A stretch of 64,000 bases of DNA from Candidatus Brocadia sp. (GTDB lineage: Bacteria; Planctomycetota; Brocadiia; Brocadiales; Brocadiaceae): NCBI GenBank assembly GCA_021646415.1, contig SOEU01000016.1, positions 1-64,000 of the forward strand, read 5' to 3'. Position numbers and translations under genes: made by a program. Positions within the stretch are counted from its first letter, which is position 1. The number at the start of each line of letters is the position of its first letter. Shown here piece after piece: positions 1-8,195 of this stretch. The notes under the pieces are model-generated. The model was given only the letters and a program-made list of their open reading frames with translations, searched no databases and had not been told where the DNA came from.

Positions 1-354
1 TACCTCCTTGGTTCTATTTTGGTTCTATTGAAGATATTTGATTCGTAGGAAATTATACCGTATTTGAGCCTCGTTTCATCAATAAATACTGTATATAGAC
101 AAATTTTTTCATTTGACCCAGTCTGGTAGTTTGTCCGTGTTGAACTTGTAGAATATTGTTTTTTGACTACCATCGACATCGGCAGGGGATATTTAGCATG
201 AGTACTTATCCAGTTTCTTGATATCACTCAATTTGTAATGTTAACAAGTTAGAATTGTCGGAGTGAGAATTTTATACGTCAATAGTTATGTTAATTTTCC
301 CTTGATTTACACTGTCATCTTTGTCAAATTAAAGAAAACTTGTTGATAACATCG
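1..354. other. AT-rich region without a recognisable gene
   Basis: No reading frame with coding character, no RNA gene and no clear terminator was seen. Base composition changes abruptly at 354/355, where the GC-rich integron cassette begins. No attI site, no second attC and no integrase gene was seen in this stretch. Confidence 0.6.
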
Positions 355-1339
355 TTAGGCCCGACCGAATCCATTCACACCCGTAAGGAGATTTTCTGCG
401 TTGGATATTCCACGGATCTTCAACATTACCGAAAGTGCTCACCGCATCCATAACCCATTCACACCCGAAAAGCTCGCCACTCTCGGGGCGGCGCTGCGCC
501 TAGAAAGGGGGACCCGAGTTCTCGACCTCGGCAGCGGTTCGGGGGAGATGCTGTGCACCTGGGCACGCGATCACGGCGTCATCGGCACCGGCATCGACAT
601 GAGCCAGTTATTCAGTGAGCAAGCGAAACTCCGCGCTGAAGAACTCGGTGTCGCCGATCAAGTCAAGTTCATTCATGGCGATGCTGCCGGCTATGTCTCT
701 GACGAGAAGGTCAGTGTGGCAGCCTGTGTCGGTGCCACTTGGATCGCCGGTGGAGTCGTCGGCACTATCGAGCTTCTGGCGCGGAGCCTGCGCGCCGGAG
801 GGATCATCCTCATTGGCGAGCCCTACTGGCGGCAGTTACCGCCGACGGAAGATGTTGCCAAGGGGTGTCTTGCCAACTCAATCTCCGACTTTCTCATGCT
901 TCCAGAACTTCTCGCGTCTTTCGGCCACCTCGGCTACGACGTCGTTGAAATGGTTCTGGCTGACCAAGACGGCTGGGACAGATACGAGGCGGCCAAATGG
1001 CTCACCATGCGGCGATGGCTTGAAGCCAATCCCGCCGACGAGTTCGCGAAAGATGTTCGAGCCAAACTGATCTCGGAACCCGTGCGCTACGCCGTTTACA
1101 CCCGTGAATACCTGGGTTGGGGTGTGTTCGCGCTGATGCCGCGTTGATGCATTGGCGCATCCGGCGGATCCGTAAACGGCTGTGCCGCGCAACAGCTGGT
1201 GGCTCGTCAAGATGTTATTGCGCCTGAATTCATTTCTTATGGTCCAGTTATCCGTGCAATCAACAGAAAAGGTCTGTCTAGGCAGGCCTAACAATTCATT
1301 CAAGCCAACGCCGCTTCGCGGCGCGGCTTAATTCAAGCG
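355..1339 (+). mobile_element. Single integron gene cassette in chromosomal DNA
   Basis: The segment has the anatomy of an integrated integron cassette. A GTTAGGC core site lies at 354-360, with the expected crossover after the G. One short gene follows with almost no leader, and a palindromic attC closes the unit with the crossover at 1339/1340. The interior is clearly richer in G and C than the DNA on both sides. No integrase, attI or neighbouring cassette is visible, so it looks like a lone cassette captured at a secondary GTT site; the pre-insertion target would read AACATC-GTTCTTG. The alternative is the last cassette of an array that lies mostly outside the window, but the AT-rich left flank shows no attC. 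Confidence 0.82.
401..1147 (+). CDS. Class I SAM-dependent methyltransferase (cassette-borne)
   Basis: A 248-residue protein with a Rossmann-type SAM methyltransferase fold. Motif I is DLGSGSG at residues 42-48, with an acidic residue after beta-2 (GTGIDMS, about 64-70) and a GDA motif near 93-95. The start is TTG at 401, preceded at suitable distance by AAGGAG (385-390); no upstream in-frame alternative fits the cassette boundary. The substrate cannot be told from sequence; the family includes small-molecule methyltransferases. It is the only gene in the integron cassette, so expression would depend on a cassette-internal or flanking promoter. Its GC-rich codon use differs from the neighbouring ferritin-like and gpsA genes, consistent with transfer. 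Confidence 0.85.
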   Translation: MDIPRIFNITESAHRIHNPFTPEKLATLGAALRLERGTRVLDLGSGSGEMLCTWARDHGVIGTGIDMSQLFSEQAKLRAEELGVADQVKFIHGDAAGYVSDEKVSVAACVGATWIAGGVVGTIELLARSLRAGGIILIGEPYWRQLPPTEDVAKGCLANSISDFLMLPELLASFGHLGYDVVEMVLADQDGWDRYEAAKWLTMRRWLEANPADEFAKDVRAKLISEPVRYAVYTREYLGWGVFALMPR

Positions 1340-1345
1340 TTCTTG
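1286..1345 (+). other. attC recombination site (60 bp)
   Basis: Begins with the inverse core GCCTAAC (1286-1292) and ends with GTT (1339-1341) of a core whose last bases, CTTG, come from the flank. Between them lies an imperfect palindrome: AAGCC (1302-1306) pairs with GGCTT (1325-1329), and CGCCGC (1309-1314) pairs with GCGGCG (1318-1323) across a TTC loop. Length and sequence closely resemble, from memory, the short attC sites of aadA-type cassettes of mobile integrons. Confidence 0.85.
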
Positions 1346-1370
1346 AGATTATCCCGGAGGAATCTCGAGT
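1342..1370. other. Imperfect palindrome at the cassette insertion point
   Basis: CTTGAGATT and AATCTCGAG form a nine-base stem with one mismatch around a ten-base loop. It sits immediately beside the cassette crossover and between the ends of the methyltransferase and ferritin-like genes. It could be a terminator stem without a U-tract, or a hairpin in the original target. Confidence 0.4.
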
Positions 1371-1435
1371 CATATCCGATAGATAATGGTAAACAAATTA
1401 TAGAATAGGTAAACCGCTTTTGTGAATAAACCAAA

Positions 1436-1921
1436 CTAATATTCTTCTAAATGATACCACTCTGCATTTTCAAGCCAGTTTTGTGGACGTGAAACAAAGT
1501 CAAGTATATTTTCCAATATAAAATAATGTTTCTTTTCTTCATCCGCTATCTTCAAGAATATCTCCTTTTGAGATGGATTATTTACTTCACCGGCCTTTTC
1601 TAAATAAAATATCTGGCTTTTTTTCTCAATTTCCTGTGCCTTTTTATATAGTCCAATTTGCGAGATATTTACACCAACTATATCATTCTCTTCTTTCATC
1701 TTTGCAAAAATATTTTTTACGTTTGATAATATCTCTGTATCAAGCATTTGAATTGTTTCGCTGTTTTTCATCTTCTGTAAGATATCGTAATGTTTTACTT
1801 CGGCATCTGCCAGGAGATATAATATTTTTTTAATTCCTGAGTTGTTGATCTTTTGGGCTGAATCATGGTAATAGTTCTCACCGTCTTTTTCCATCTGCAT
1901 TGCATAGTCATAGATATTCAT
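1436..1921 (-). CDS. Ferritin-like / rubrerythrin-family protein
   Basis: A 161-residue all-helical protein with the pattern of a di-iron four-helix bundle: acidic residues in helix 1 (E11, E15), ExxH in helix 2 (E41-H44), acidic residues near E97/E99 in helix 3 and a second ExxH in helix 4 (E129-H132). There is no rubredoxin domain, so it is the short ferritin-like type seen in bacteria coping with oxygen or peroxide. Cytoplasmic, with no signal peptide. It stands alone; downstream of its 3' end lies the integron cassette on the opposite strand. Exact activity (peroxide reduction, iron storage or other) is not determined. Confidence 0.75.
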   Translation of the reverse strand: MNIYDYAMQMEKDGENYYHDSAQKINNSGIKKILYLLADAEVKHYDILQKMKNSETIQMLDTEILSNVKNIFAKMKEENDIVGVNISQIGLYKKAQEIEKKSQIFYLEKAGEVNNPSQKEIFLKIADEEKKHYFILENILDFVSRPQNWLENAEWYHLEEY

Positions 1922-2013
1922 TGTGTGATCTCCTGGTTTTCGTTTGTATGGGCTAACATAAAAGGAAGATTGGGGCTATTGGTAAAGAGAAACCGCTTTT
2001 TGAAAGAGTTTTT

Positions 2014-3036
2014 TCAGATCAATTCTTCCATCTCTGATCTGGGAGCGCGCATCATAAGGTTACTCACCGCCTCTAAGGGATTTTTGTCGGTAAAGAGCAC
2101 TGAGTAGATTTCTCTCGTGATGGGCATTTCTACCTTAAATTTATCCGAAAGGGTCATAACGGATTTTGTAGTCCAGACGCCTTCTGCAATTTGTTCCATT
2201 TTCTCCAGAATTTCCTGCAATTTTTTCCCTTTCCCAATCTGCTCGCCAACCCACCGGTTTCGTCCGTAAGGACTGATACACGTTGTTATTAAGTCGCCCA
2301 GCCCTGTAAGGCCAGAAAAAGTGCATCTCTGTGCCCCCATTGCAATACCGAGACGGCTGATTTCTGCCAATCCGCGCGAAATAAGGGCTGCCTTCGAATT
2401 ATCACCAAATTTCAGGCCGTCACATATGCCCGCGGCTATAGCGATCACATTTTTCATAGCTGCGCCCAACTCAACACCGATCATATCAGGGTTTGTGTAG
2501 ACCCTGAACCTCTCCGTGGTGAAAACTTCTTGAACGACTCGTGCCAAATTACCATCTATTGATGATGCAACGATGGTCGTGGGTAGTCCTCGCGCGACCT
2601 CTTCCGCATGACTTGGACCCAGAAGCAAAGAGATGGGTTGCTTCCCCAGCACGTTTGTAATAATCTCGCTGGGTCTCATGAGTGTGTCATTTTCAATTCC
2701 TTTTGTAACGCTGACGATTGGTATGCCAGGAACAAAGATGCCTTTAAATTTTGTGAGCACAGAGCGCAGGTAAGGGGTGGGTGTAGCAGATACAATGAGT
2801 TCTGCATTCATTAACTTATTTGAGATATCTGAGGTTATGTATATTCCTTCAGGAATTGGAATACCTTTTAAAAATTTAACGTTTTCTTTTTTTTCACGCA
2901 GATAATCTACGTATGATGCATCGGCACCCCACAGGGTAATTGCATAGCCCTTTTTATGTAACAGGATGGCAAGCGTGGTTCCCCATCCACCGTTGCCAAC
3001 AACCGTTATTTTTTTAATGAATGATTTCGAAGTCAT
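2014..3036 (-). CDS. gpsA: Glycerol-3-phosphate dehydrogenase [NAD(P)+]
   Basis: Makes sn-glycerol-3-phosphate from dihydroxyacetone phosphate, the backbone for membrane lipids. The 340-residue length fits the family. The N-terminal dinucleotide-binding motif is GNGGWG (14-19), followed by a conserved LLGPSHAEEV segment, the active-site lysine in the AAMKNV region and the GLGDL segment of the C-terminal helical domain. Soluble enzyme. It lies downstream of glyA on the same strand but is separated from it by a strong terminator-like hairpin (3052-3083), so it probably has its own promoter in that short gap. Confidence 0.95.
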   Translation of the reverse strand: MTSKSFIKKITVVGNGGWGTTLAILLHKKGYAITLWGADASYVDYLREKKENVKFLKGIPIPEGIYITSDISNKLMNAELIVSATPTPYLRSVLTKFKGIFVPGIPIVSVTKGIENDTLMRPSEIITNVLGKQPISLLLGPSHAEEVARGLPTTIVASSIDGNLARVVQEVFTTERFRVYTNPDMIGVELGAAMKNVIAIAAGICDGLKFGDNSKAALISRGLAEISRLGIAMGAQRCTFSGLTGLGDLITTCISPYGRNRWVGEQIGKGKKLQEILEKMEQIAEGVWTTKSVMTLSDKFKVEMPITREIYSVLFTDKNPLEAVSNLMMRAPRSEMEELI

Positions 3037-3051
3037 TTTCTCATTGAAGGA

Positions 3052-3083
3052 ATAAAAAATAGGGCTGGATTGCTCCAGCCCTT
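3052..3083 (-). terminator. Rho-independent terminator downstream of glyA
   Basis: A perfect nine-base stem (AGGGCTGGA, 3061-3069; TCCAGCCCT, 3074-3082) with a TTGC loop is followed on the minus strand by a T-rich run (complement of 3052-3060). It lies between glyA and gpsA and reads in the direction of both genes. Confidence 0.8.
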
Positions 3084-3154
3084 GAAATGCCTCTTAAAAA
3101 CCGCAAATAAACTAGGAAAACGACCTGCAATAGGTAAATTTATCTTCCCAATTG

Positions 3155-4417
3155 CTATTTTGCAACCTGATATGCCTCAACTTCAGAATATAATGGGTAT
3201 GCGGAACAGAGGTCTTTCACCGTTTTCCGAACGGCATCTTTAACTTTAGTATCGTTTGGTTGCGAAAGTACTTTGTCAATACACTCTGCTATTTTAATGA
3301 CCTCAGCTTCTTTCATACCCCTTGAAGCTACCGTGGGTGTTCCAATACGGATACCACTCGGTTCGTTTGCGCCCCTTTCATCAAAAGGAATCGTATTTCT
3401 ATTCAGGATGATATCTACTGTCTCCAACAACATTTGAGCCTCTTTTCCCGTAATACCCTTGTTGCGTAAGTCGATCAGGAAAAGATGGTTGTCTGTCCCA
3501 CCCGATACGATGTTATAACCCCTTTTAACAAATTCCTGAGCCATTGCCTTTGCATTTTGTACCGTTTGTCGTTGACATTGTTTGAATTCCTCAGTCATTG
3601 CCTCTTTAAATGCAACTGCTTTTGCCGCAATGATGTGCATGAAAGGACCACCCTGAATTCCTGGGAAAACCACTGAGTCAACCTGTTTTGCATACTTTGC
3701 TTTGCATAAGATCAAACCGCCTCTGGGTCCTCGCAGTGTCTTATGAGTTGTCGTGGTAACAAAATCCGCATAGGGAACCGGATTAGGATGTACACCGCCG
3801 GCAACAAGTCCGGCGATATGGGCAATATCTGCCATAAAGTACGCTCCAACCTCATCTGCAATTTTTCTGAATCGTGGGAAGTCGAGTATCCTGGGGTATG
3901 CACTTGCACCAGCGATGATCATATGGGGTTTCGTTTTAAGAGCAATGTCACGTAATTCGTCGTAATCTATATATCCAGTTTCTTTTTTTACACCATAGTG
4001 GGTAATCTCATACAGCATTCCCGAGAAGTTCTTTTTAAATCCGTGGGTAAGGTGTCCACCGTGGGACAAATCCATACCTAAAATACGGTCTCCTGGTTTT
4101 AGCACTGCAAAGCAAACAGCCATATTGGCCTGTGAACCTGCGTGTGGCTGAACATTGGCATATTCCGCCCCAAAGATTTTTTTTGCCCGTTCAATTGCCA
4201 GCATTTCTACGGTATCTACATTTCCACAACCGGCATACCATCGTTTTCCTGAATAACCTTCGGCATATTTATTGGTCATGGAAGACCCCTGGGCTTCCTG
4301 TACTGCAGGACTGCAAATGTTTTCAGATGCAATCAGGTCAATAGTATTTTGTTGCCTTTCTGATTCCTCTTGTATGGCCTGCCATACTTCTGGGTCGTCA
4401 TTTTTTAACGTAATCAT
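3155..4417 (-). CDS. glyA: Serine hydroxymethyltransferase
   Basis: PLP-dependent interconversion of serine and glycine, loading one-carbon units on tetrahydrofolate. The 420-residue length is normal. The PLP lysine is K226 in the [14 protein letters not shown] segment; the N-terminal DLIASEN motif (27-33) and the [10 protein letters not shown] segment with the PLP aspartate are present. It follows prfB on the same strand across a 112-base gap that contains two hairpins but no clear U-tract, so it may be cotranscribed with prfB. Transcription should end at the hairpin before gpsA. Confidence 0.97.
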   Translation of the reverse strand: MITLKNDDPEVWQAIQEESERQQNTIDLIASENICSPAVQEAQGSSMTNKYAEGYSGKRWYAGCGNVDTVEMLAIERAKKIFGAEYANVQPHAGSQANMAVCFAVLKPGDRILGMDLSHGGHLTHGFKKNFSGMLYEITHYGVKKETGYIDYDELRDIALKTKPHMIIAGASAYPRILDFPRFRKIADEVGAYFMADIAHIAGLVAGGVHPNPVPYADFVTTTTHKTLRGPRGGLILCKAKYAKQVDSVVFPGIQGGPFMHIIAAKAVAFKEAMTEEFKQCQRQTVQNAKAMAQEFVKRGYNIVSGGTDNHLFLIDLRNKGITGKEAQMLLETVDIILNRNTIPFDERGANEPSGIRIGTPTVASRGMKEAEVIKIAECIDKVLSQPNDTKVKDAVRKTVKDLCSAYPLYSEVEAYQVAK

Positions 4418-4456
4418 AATTTTGCTTTATCCCTAAAAAATATGTTTACTGTAGTA

Positions 4457-4496
4457 CCGACTTGCGTAGTCGGATTTTGGTGGGTATTGATTCCCA
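4457..4496. repeat. Two adjacent hairpins between prfB and glyA
   Basis: CCGACT-TGCGT-AGTCGG (4457-4473) is followed by GTGGG..CCCAC (about 4480-4496). Neither has a following U-run on the minus strand, so this looks more like an intergenic palindromic repeat or an mRNA processing/stability element than a terminator. Confidence 0.45.
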
Positions 4497-4529
4497 CGCT
4501 ACGAAGTTACTGTGAAAATCCCTAAAAGT

Positions 4530-5637
4530 TTAATGAGTTTTTACCAACCTCCATTTTAGATACGCTTCCATAAACTCATCAATTTCACCATCCAGCACAG
4601 CTTGTGTATTTCCTGTTTCTTTACCAGTACGTAAATCTTTCACGAGTGAATAGGGTTGTAGTACATAGGATCGGATTTGATGACCCCATGCAATTTCTCC
4701 CTTCTCGTCATAAGCTGCAGAGAGTTCTTTCTCTCTTTCTTTTTCTTTTATCTGATACATTTTTGCTTTTAACATACTTAAGGCCATTCGTCGATTCTGG
4801 TGCTGTGAACGTTCACTCTGACATTGTACAACAATCCCCGTGGGAATATGGGTAATACGAACGGCCGATGAAGTCTTGTTTACATGCTGACCTCCAGCCC
4901 CGGATGCACGGTAGGTATCCACCCGCAACTCATTTTCGTTAATTTCAACCTCTTCTTCCTCTTCAATCTCTGGCAGTACATCGACTGCCGCAAACGACGT
5001 GTGTCTCCGTGCATTTGCATCAAAAGGAGAAATTCGTACCAAACGATGCACCCCGATTTCAGACTTTAAATACCCATAAACATAGTCACCCTTTATGAGT
5101 GCGGTAATTCTTTTAATTCCAGCTTCTTCACCAGGCAATACGTCAATGAGGGAAAGTGTATATCCACTTCTTTCGACCCAGCGGCTATACATACGGAATA
5201 ACATAGATACCCAGTCACATGACTCTGTCCCACCGGCTCCCGCATAAATACTCAAGTAAGCACTGCAATGGTCATGGGGTTCGCCAAGCATTGTACGCAA
5301 TTCAAATTTTTCGAGCTTTTGGGTAAAGGACTTAATGTCTTTGACGACTTCAGCCTCCGCTTGTTCATCTTGCTCTTCTTCCGCAAGCATAGATAAACAC
5401 TCGATATCATCGAGTGTCTTTTGTAATTCATGAAGAGGCAAGATAATCCCTTTGAGTGATTTCAATTTTCTGATAGTTTGTTGTGCCTTATCCTTCTTTT
5501 CCCAAAAGGTTGGTGAAGAGAATTGTTCTTCTAATATTGAAAGCTCTTTTTCTTTATTCTCCAGGTCAAAGAGAGTCCCTGAGGTGGAGTAAGCGCTCTC
5601 GAAGGGGGGTTAATTCCTTTTCAATATTACTGATCAT
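4530..5637 (-). CDS. prfB: Peptide chain release factor 2, with programmed +1 frameshift
   Basis: Recognises UGA/UAA stop codons and triggers peptide release. The gene is in two frames. ATG at 5637 opens a short frame that hits an in-frame TGA as codon 24 (5566-5568). The surrounding minus-strand sequence has the classic signal: an internal AGGGA Shine-Dalgarno-like element (5576-5580) followed by CTT-TGA-C (5565-5571). Shifting +1 there joins the long frame, giving 368 residues in total, the normal RF2 length. SPF (about 203-205) and GGQ (about 248-250) motifs are intact. The frameshift gives autoregulation: low RF2 favours the shift and more RF2. Calling the start at 5465 would truncate the protein. 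Confidence 0.96.
5565..5581 (-). promoter_or_regulatory. prfB recoding (programmed +1 frameshift) site
   Basis: On the minus strand an AGGGAC element precedes CTTTGAC; the P-site CTT codon slips onto TTT ahead of the UGA. This is the conserved bacterial RF2 autoregulatory site. Spacing is close to, but not identical with, the textbook site. Confidence 0.9.
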
Positions 5638-6024
5638 AATTACGTTACCTTAACTATACTGTTTAAAAATTCTTTTTTGAGATTATTTTGGTTGCAGGGT
5701 TTACCTTGAGGTATCAAAAGCGTGGCTATTTACTCCGCTCAAGATGGCAATGCTGAAAGGCTCTCCCAGAGTATAATATACTCTAAAAATGCGAAAATTC
5801 TCATTTAAGAAACAAAATTATAAATTATATAATATGTATATGTCAATATAGAATTTGGAATTGACTTGAGTGGGAAATATTCTTATCATGTTTCATAATG
5901 TCTGGCCAATTACTTATAAAACTTTGGACGGTTGTTGATTGGCGGTGAAAACTTGTGCGGCAATCTTGCCAAAGAAACTCAGTTAGAGATAAAAACAGGG
6001 CCAATAAAATAAAATAATACGAAT
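5638..6024. other. Divergent intergenic region between prfB and rsmD
   Basis: Contains the promoter region for two diverging units. No gene was recognised. One good sigma70-like promoter for the plus strand is listed separately. Confidence 0.6.
5861..5889 (+). promoter_or_regulatory. Sigma70-type promoter for rsmD-ispE-spoVG
   Basis: TTGACT (5861-5866), a 17-base spacer, then TATCAT (5884-5889), about 135 bases ahead of the rsmD start and in the right direction. Confidence 0.55.
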
Positions 6025-6621
6025 GTGCGTGTGATTGCTGGCAGTGCAAGGGGTATCTGTCTCAGTTCGGTAAAAGGAAGTTCGACAAGACCTATACCGG
6101 ATAGGATAAAAGGATCGTTATTCAATATCCTTGCGGATGTTGTTCCAGGGAGTCGTGTTCTTGATATGTATGCCGGTACCGGTGCGATTGGAATAGAGGC
6201 ATTAAGTCGAGGGGCAAAATCCTGTATTTTTGTAGAAAACGAGTGGTCGGCTATTCAGGTTATTAAAAAAAATCTTGAAGTGACCAGGCTTCAAGATAAG
6301 GCGCGAGTCTTAAATTATGATGTGTTCGAAATTGCCCCATACCTGGAAAAAAACAATGTCGAAATTGATCTTGTACTTGCCAGCCCACCATATCCTCTTA
6401 TCGAAAAAAATTCATATAGAGATAAACTCTTGACCTTGTTTTCGTCTTTATGCAGTAAGCATATCATACAATCAGAAGGCCTGATAATGCTGCAGCACAG
6501 AAAAACAGATTTTGAGATGGCTCCGGAGGTTTTTTCTATAGAATTATTTGATACTCGAATTTACGGTGATACACAAATCTCTTTTTTCAAGAACACCATG
6601 AAACAGGGTCATTCTTCATGA
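6025..6621 (+). CDS. rsmD: 16S rRNA (guanine966-N2)-methyltransferase RsmD
   Basis: SAM-dependent methylation of G966 in the small-subunit rRNA. The 198-residue protein has the family opening (MRVIAGSARG), the SAM motif DMYAGTG (47-53) and a catalytic SPPY (120-123) where the family usually has DPPY or NPPY; serine is tolerated in related N2-guanine methyltransferases. Start is GTG at 6025, chosen because the conserved MRVIAG opening begins there. The stop overlaps the ispE start by four bases (ATGA), indicating translational coupling. Confidence 0.9.
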   Translation: MRVIAGSARGICLSSVKGSSTRPIPDRIKGSLFNILADVVPGSRVLDMYAGTGAIGIEALSRGAKSCIFVENEWSAIQVIKKNLEVTRLQDKARVLNYDVFEIAPYLEKNNVEIDLVLASPPYPLIEKNSYRDKLLTLFSSLCSKHIIQSEGLIMLQHRKTDFEMAPEVFSIELFDTRIYGDTQISFFKNTMKQGHSS

Positions 6622-7508
6622 AATACTGGGAAGAACAAGGGAAAATAAAAATTGCAGCGCCTGCAAAGATTAACCTATTTCTTGAGATATTGGGTAAGCG
6701 ACCGGACGGTTATCACGAAATTGAAACGGTTATGCAGGAGGTTAGTTTATGCGATTATATTTATATGGAAAACCATGACAGAGACATAGAATTTGTCTGC
6801 TCGAATCCAAAACTTCCTATTGGCGAGGATAATCTTGTTTTAAAGGCTGTCCGTCTCTTTCAGAAAGAATCCGGGATCTTTAGAGGGGTGAAAATATATT
6901 TAGAAAAAAGAATACCAGTTGGGGCGGGACTTGGCGGAGGAAGTAGCGATGCAGTGGCCACCTTGTTTGGGTTAAACAAGATATGGAAGGTTGAGTATAA
7001 TGAAAAAAAATTAATGTCACTTGCTGAAAAATTAGGTTCTGATACCCCCTTTTTTGTTCCTGGAAGCACAGCGATATGCAGAGGAAGGGGAGAGGTGGTT
7101 ACTCCATATCCTTTAAATGTAAAGTATAATTACATAATAATTTATCCAAGATTTGAGGTAAGTACTGCGACGATATATAAAAATTTCAAAATTGTCTTGA
7201 CAAAAAATTTAAAAGATGTTAATTTTCTCCTGCAATCATTGTCGTCAGGCAGCCCGGAGAAATTAGGGGCTTGTTTACATAACCGCTTGGAAGAAGTGGT
7301 CTTTCGGCTCTATCCAGACATTGAGAGAATAAAAAAAACGTTGGCAAAGTTTGATTTTTGTGGCATACTTCTGTCGGGAAGCGGTTCGGCTTTATATGGT
7401 TTATGTAAGGGGGAAAGAGATTCGAAGGAAATTGAACGGCAAATAAAGATGCTTGATATTGGCGATGTGTTTGTGGTAACCAATGATTTCAATGACAATG
7501 CTAAGTGA
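6618..7508 (+). CDS. ispE: 4-diphosphocytidyl-2-C-methyl-D-erythritol kinase
   Basis: ATP-dependent kinase of the MEP isoprenoid pathway. A GHMP kinase of 296 residues with PAKINL (15-20, catalytic lysine), the ATP-binding loop GLGGGSSDA (104-112), SDTPFFV around 138-144 and the C-terminal GSGSALYG loop. The MEP enzyme ispF is also in this window (45.7 kb) but not linked. It overlaps rsmD by four bases and is 18 bases ahead of spoVG, so the three probably form one operon. Confidence 0.95.
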   Translation: MKYWEEQGKIKIAAPAKINLFLEILGKRPDGYHEIETVMQEVSLCDYIYMENHDRDIEFVCSNPKLPIGEDNLVLKAVRLFQKESGIFRGVKIYLEKRIPVGAGLGGGSSDAVATLFGLNKIWKVEYNEKKLMSLAEKLGSDTPFFVPGSTAICRGRGEVVTPYPLNVKYNYIIIYPRFEVSTATIYKNFKIVLTKNLKDVNFLLQSLSSGSPEKLGACLHNRLEEVVFRLYPDIERIKKTLAKFDFCGILLSGSGSALYGLCKGERDSKEIERQIKMLDIGDVFVVTNDFNDNAK

Positions 7509-7526
7509 ACGGAAGGGGGAGAAAAC

Positions 7527-7991
7527 GTGAATATTACTGAAGTCAGGGTAAAGTTAACAGAAGCTAAGAAAAACAGATTACAGGCATTTTGCAGTATTAC
7601 GATAGATGACGATTTTGTCGTAAGGGATCTAAAGGTTATCGAAGGACACAAAGGGGCATTCGTGGCTATGCCCAGCAGAAAACTCACAGATAGATGTCCA
7701 AAGTGTGGTGGTAAAAATCATTTAATGGCGCAGTACTGTAATGATTGTGGCACTAAATTGAATGAGAAGCGTGCATCCAAAGGTGCAGGGAGATTGAAGT
7801 TACATGCAGATACAGCCCATCCAATAAATTCACGCTGCAGAGAACAGATACAAGAAAAAGTACTCACCGCTTATAGGGAAGAAGTAGAAAAATCCCAAAA
7901 ACCTGGTTATAAGCCTCCCAAGTATGAAGATATGGAAGATGTCGATTTCGAAGATCTGGAGGATTTGGAATCAGAAAAAAGCGATACCTAA
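7527..7991 (+). CDS. spoVG: SpoVG-family protein with inserted zinc ribbon
   Basis: A 154-residue protein. Residues 1-52 match the SpoVG core (EVRVKL opening, [21 protein letters not shown]), and the core resumes at AHPINS (98-102). Where the classical protein has a short loop, this one has a four-cysteine zinc ribbon (C57, C60, C71, C74) plus a basic stretch. The C-terminus is acidic (ED-rich, 132-154). SpoVG binds nucleic acid in Firmicutes and spirochaetes; the role here is unknown. Start is GTG at 7527, preceded by GGGGGAG. Confidence 0.85.
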   Translation: MNITEVRVKLTEAKKNRLQAFCSITIDDDFVVRDLKVIEGHKGAFVAMPSRKLTDRCPKCGGKNHLMAQYCNDCGTKLNEKRASKGAGRLKLHADTAHPINSRCREQIQEKVLTAYREEVEKSQKPGYKPPKYEDMEDVDFEDLEDLESEKSDT

Positions 7992-8195
7992 AAGTAACTT
8001 TTTATAGATAGATTCATCCTGTCAGCTTCATGCCAGATTTTTGATAATAAATAGGCTTTTTCCTTGTTTATCAAATTTGTGCCCCCCTTAAAACATACCT
8101 TTAAAGGCGATGCGTGAATGGTATCGCTGTTCCTATAACTTTAGTTTAATGTTTTGTACATTGATTCATAACTCTTTTCATAACGTAACAGTTCA

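Noticed and set aside
878-1303. 141-codon minus-strand frame inside the cassette
   Set aside because: Antisense to the methyltransferase, extends into the attC arm, and has no ribosome-binding site or family match.
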